Below, piece by piece: positions 61,108 to 64,000 of a DNA stretch of 64,000 bases. This stretch comes from Nyssa sinensis. Lineage: Eukaryota > Streptophyta > Magnoliopsida > Cornales > Nyssaceae. The notes beneath the pieces are model-generated. The model was not told the origin of the DNA. It worked only from the letters and a program-made list of their open reading frames with translations, and did no database searches. The translations under genes and the position numbers were made by a program. The first letter of the stretch is position 1; every line of letters starts with the position of its first letter. The stretch is taken from positions 13,322,062-13,386,061 of the forward strand of contig CM018031.1 in the NCBI GenBank assembly GCA_008638375.1, read 5' to 3'.

Positions 61108-64000
61108 ATATATATATATTCTGAACACACAAATTAGTCAAATTATGATTTGATGAAAATAATATTCATATCTTTTTTTCAAAAAGAGTGATACTTGAAC
61201 ACATGATTTTTTCATAATGAGAAGAATAAAATGACTAATTGAACTAACCCAATTAATTTATTGTATGTATATTTTGTTTATCATTTTTAGATATTGTATT
61301 AGATAGATTAATATTTGGAAAAAAGATAATCCCAGTGTACATGAAAGATGTTATTTGCAAGAAACATGATTTCACACGGCATAGTGGGGGCCCTAGATCT
61401 ATGCTCACACCCTTCCTTTCCCTTTTGAGTCAAATTTTGGATGATTGAAACCATTAAAACTTTTTTTGGGATAGCTGGATCACATAATATTTTTATTAGA
61501 AAAGCTTATTAAGCTTAGGTAATTATTCTATATGTTCATTGTTGTGCCAAAAAACAATAAAGTTTTACTAGAGTATTCAATTTTTATGGCATTGTTGGTC
61601 TGGATATGTTTTTTCGTGTTTATTTGAGGTAGCTTTTCCACTTTTATTTTGGCGCTTTAGTTTATATTTACAAAAGTTATCACTAAAACATGCTTAGATT
61701 GCTACTCACATCTTATTCAAGATGATAAAGTTCTCTTTTTCTATAGAACTAGCTCAGATTCGAGATTTAGTACATGCGTGCACACATACTTTCACTTTTA
61801 AAAAAAAGTGAATTTCTTTTTTTTTTTTGGCTCTCGTTCTTATAATGAAATACGTCATTCATTTCCTTTTTGTCTTCTATCTTTCTCAAATTTCTTTTAA
61901 TTTCTTCTTCTTCCTTTTTCTCTCTCTCTCTGCTCATCCAAACGAATTGTTAATGAAACTAGGGCTTGAAATATATGAATACTCCAGATTGACTAATTGT
62001 GCACGAAAACTCTAGATTAGCCAATCATGACCATCAAATGGTCTATTGAAAGTGAAAAATTATTCAATGCTCTTAATCCAATGATCTCAATGATGTGCTA
62101 CATATGTATCTATAATACACTATTATATATGTGGCTCTCTATCTATTTATTTATTGGGATCATGATTACAAGAAATTATTGAATAATTAGTCGTCAATAT
62201 AAAAAAACTTACTGAATAATTATTTATTGGTTTCAACTCTTAAAAGACTACTGAATAATTGCTCGGTGGTGAAAGTAACACCTCTCCTACATAACATGAC
62301 TATGCAATTTGGACGATTCAGAAGGTGTTTAGCCCAACTTCAGGCGGCTAGAGCTTTAGTGGTCCCTGGCATATACTCACAATCCTCTCAGGCTTTCCCT
62401 CTTTTCTTCCAAGAAAAAGATGCAATATAATAATCAAGAAACTAGCACGTTAATATGGTTGTTAAATCTTATAAACTTCTATGTACCAGGATGATTCTTT
62501 TTCAAAGAACAAAAAATGTCCCTCTCGTGTTATAAATTATAGAAAAATTATTTTTACAATATTGCCCTTCCTCTAACAACAAAAAAAAAAAAATTAAGTA
62601 TATTCACATAGATACAAAGATGAATTAACATTAATGACTAAATTAAAATTTTAGTATCATATAATGTTTTTGACCAATGATTTATATGGAAATAAAATCT
62701 TATTAATGAGACATTAAATTTTGTACATTTTTTTTGCTTATTATAATAAAATTGTACCTTTCTTGTAAGCATAACCCTAATTTTGGTACTAACAATTTAA
62801 TGATAAAATCATTAAATATTTGAAATTAATATTATGTCTTGTAGATTTCTTTCTTTAATTGGTAGTATACATAAGCCTTTATAGAGCTTCAAAAGCATTA
62901 TGCTAATTACATTAATTGCGAAAATGGAATAAGTCAAAAAAGGTAGGTGTTAGAATTAAATTCTTGACCCATATTACAATGGGTTTTGACCCATATCAAA
63001 TTGTAAAGAGTAATGTTATACTGATTCAATAATTTTATCAAAAATATTTACACAGCTGATGTAGCAGTATTGTATTGATTTCATATCACAATATAGTAAA
63101 GAGTAATGCTATGCTGACCTAATATTTCTACTAATATAAATTTGAAGAAGCAAAAAAATTGAAAAAGTTTTTACCCTTGAAACTTGGTTTTGAATCTCTA
63201 CTTTCTTAATTTTTTATTATTATTATAAAAATGACTTAATTTTTTCTTTTTAACTTTTTAATTTCTACCATTGGACCTAATTGTTTTCCTTTCTTCTACC
63301 TTATCTTTGTTACCTAAAAAAATGTTCAAAAATGTAAAGTAGTGTGTACAAGATATTAATATCCTCTAATTACATGAAAATTTTCTTTATATGATAGTCA
63401 AATTATCATGTTTTCATAACAAAGGAATGATCATTGTTAGGCATGAGGTCAATGCGGTGACTCATGCATTATCAGATTTTTCTCCCTTTTGAGATTTTTT
63501 GGATTCAGATTCCCTCAGGCTTCTACTCTTTAGCAGGTTTTTGTCCCATATGAGATTTTTTGGATTCAGATTTTCTAACTCAGACTTCTACTTTTCTTTG
63601 CTGCAAGCCGATGCTGCTCCGACAATGGGAGTGTCTAATATGACATTACGTGATATTTAATTAATACAATATTTATAATTTATGAAAATAAATATTTTTA
63701 GTAAAGTTTGTAAGTAAGCGTAGCTTTATTAATTTCTGTATTTAGTTATAATAAAAAAAAAATTATAGTTATCATTTTGTAACACTGTTTTTTGAATTAT
63801 TTTTTAGTTATTATTTAAATAAAAAATTAAAAAGTAGTATTTGGTTTATCTTTAAAAAATACTTTCATTTTTTTAATATTTATAAATTTCTTTATATCTA
63901 TACCTATTTACATATTTTTATACCTATTTAATTATGTTCTTACTTTCAATATGATCTTTGTGATGTATGTATGCGCATGCGCGCACGTAGACACACATAC
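59410..64000. other. Desaturase promoter side and AT-rich intergenic DNA
   Basis: TATA-like repeats near 59580-59610 may serve the desaturase. The remainder has (TA)n at 61045-61119, a short direct repeat at about 60045-60145, and a 66-bp imperfect tandem duplication (GAGATTTTTTGGATTCAGATT) at about 63490-63580. At 63430-63490 the plus strand reads IVRHEVNAVTHALSDF, like the end of plant LINE RNase H domains. No gene supported. Confidence 0.4.
61045..61119. repeat. Interrupted (TA)n microsatellite
   Basis: About 75 bp of TA units broken by GATATTTATT and TTTA interruptions. Confidence 0.9.

Overview
This is nuclear DNA from a flowering plant, most likely a woody or other large-genome eudicot. 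It is AT-rich, has spliced genes with GT-AG introns, long intergenic stretches full of microsatellites, MITEs, SINE-like pieces and LTR-retrotransposon remains, and plant-only families (CRINKLY4-related kinase, SMXL/D53, RR-TZF zinc finger, TRM/LONGIFOLIA-like, omega-3 desaturase). The species cannot be named from the sequence alone.

Layout. (1) 1-5614 (+): C-terminal part of a phosphoinositide-specific phospholipase C gene; the 5' end lies outside the window. (2) 8163-10490 (-): intronless CCR3-like receptor kinase. (3) About 10.8-26.3 kb: gene desert with two hAT-type MITEs that keep 8-bp target-site duplications, a 1.1-kb hAT-like element carrying a 55-bp minisatellite, three related fold-back elements and a copia-type LTR remnant. 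(4) 26689-32958 (+): SMXL6/7/8 (D53-type) strigolactone-signalling repressor whose frame is broken by four net +1 frameshifts. (5) 37204-39330 (+): intact ankyrin/tandem CCCH zinc-finger gene (SZF/C3H type) with a 5'-UTR intron. (6) 41.2-46.3 kb: decayed Ty1/copia retrotransposon on the minus strand, with an extra inverted LTR piece at its left end. (7) 47704-49063 (-): TRM/LONGIFOLIA-like gene with one apparent frameshift. (8) 50775-54036: decayed but complete PIF/Harbinger DNA transposon with TIRs, TAA duplications and two convergent ORFs. (9) 55922-59409 (-): nine-exon omega-3 fatty-acid desaturase. (10) 59.4-64 kb: AT-rich intergenic DNA.

The order PLC, CCR-type kinase, SMXL, RR-TZF matches, as far as I recall, two duplicated Arabidopsis segments (PLC7-CCR3-SZF1 on chromosome 3; a PLC, SMXL8 and SZF2 on chromosome 2), so this looks like an ancestral block that kept members lost from one or other Arabidopsis copy. 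The genes are not an operon; they are independent transcription units. I found no clearly new biological system. The most notable observations are the multiply frameshifted SMXL gene in an otherwise intact block, the well-bounded DNA transposons, the inverted-LTR structure, a GC-AG intron and a stop-free 75-nt intron in the PLC gene, and a replaced DPE/APE glutamate in the receptor kinase.
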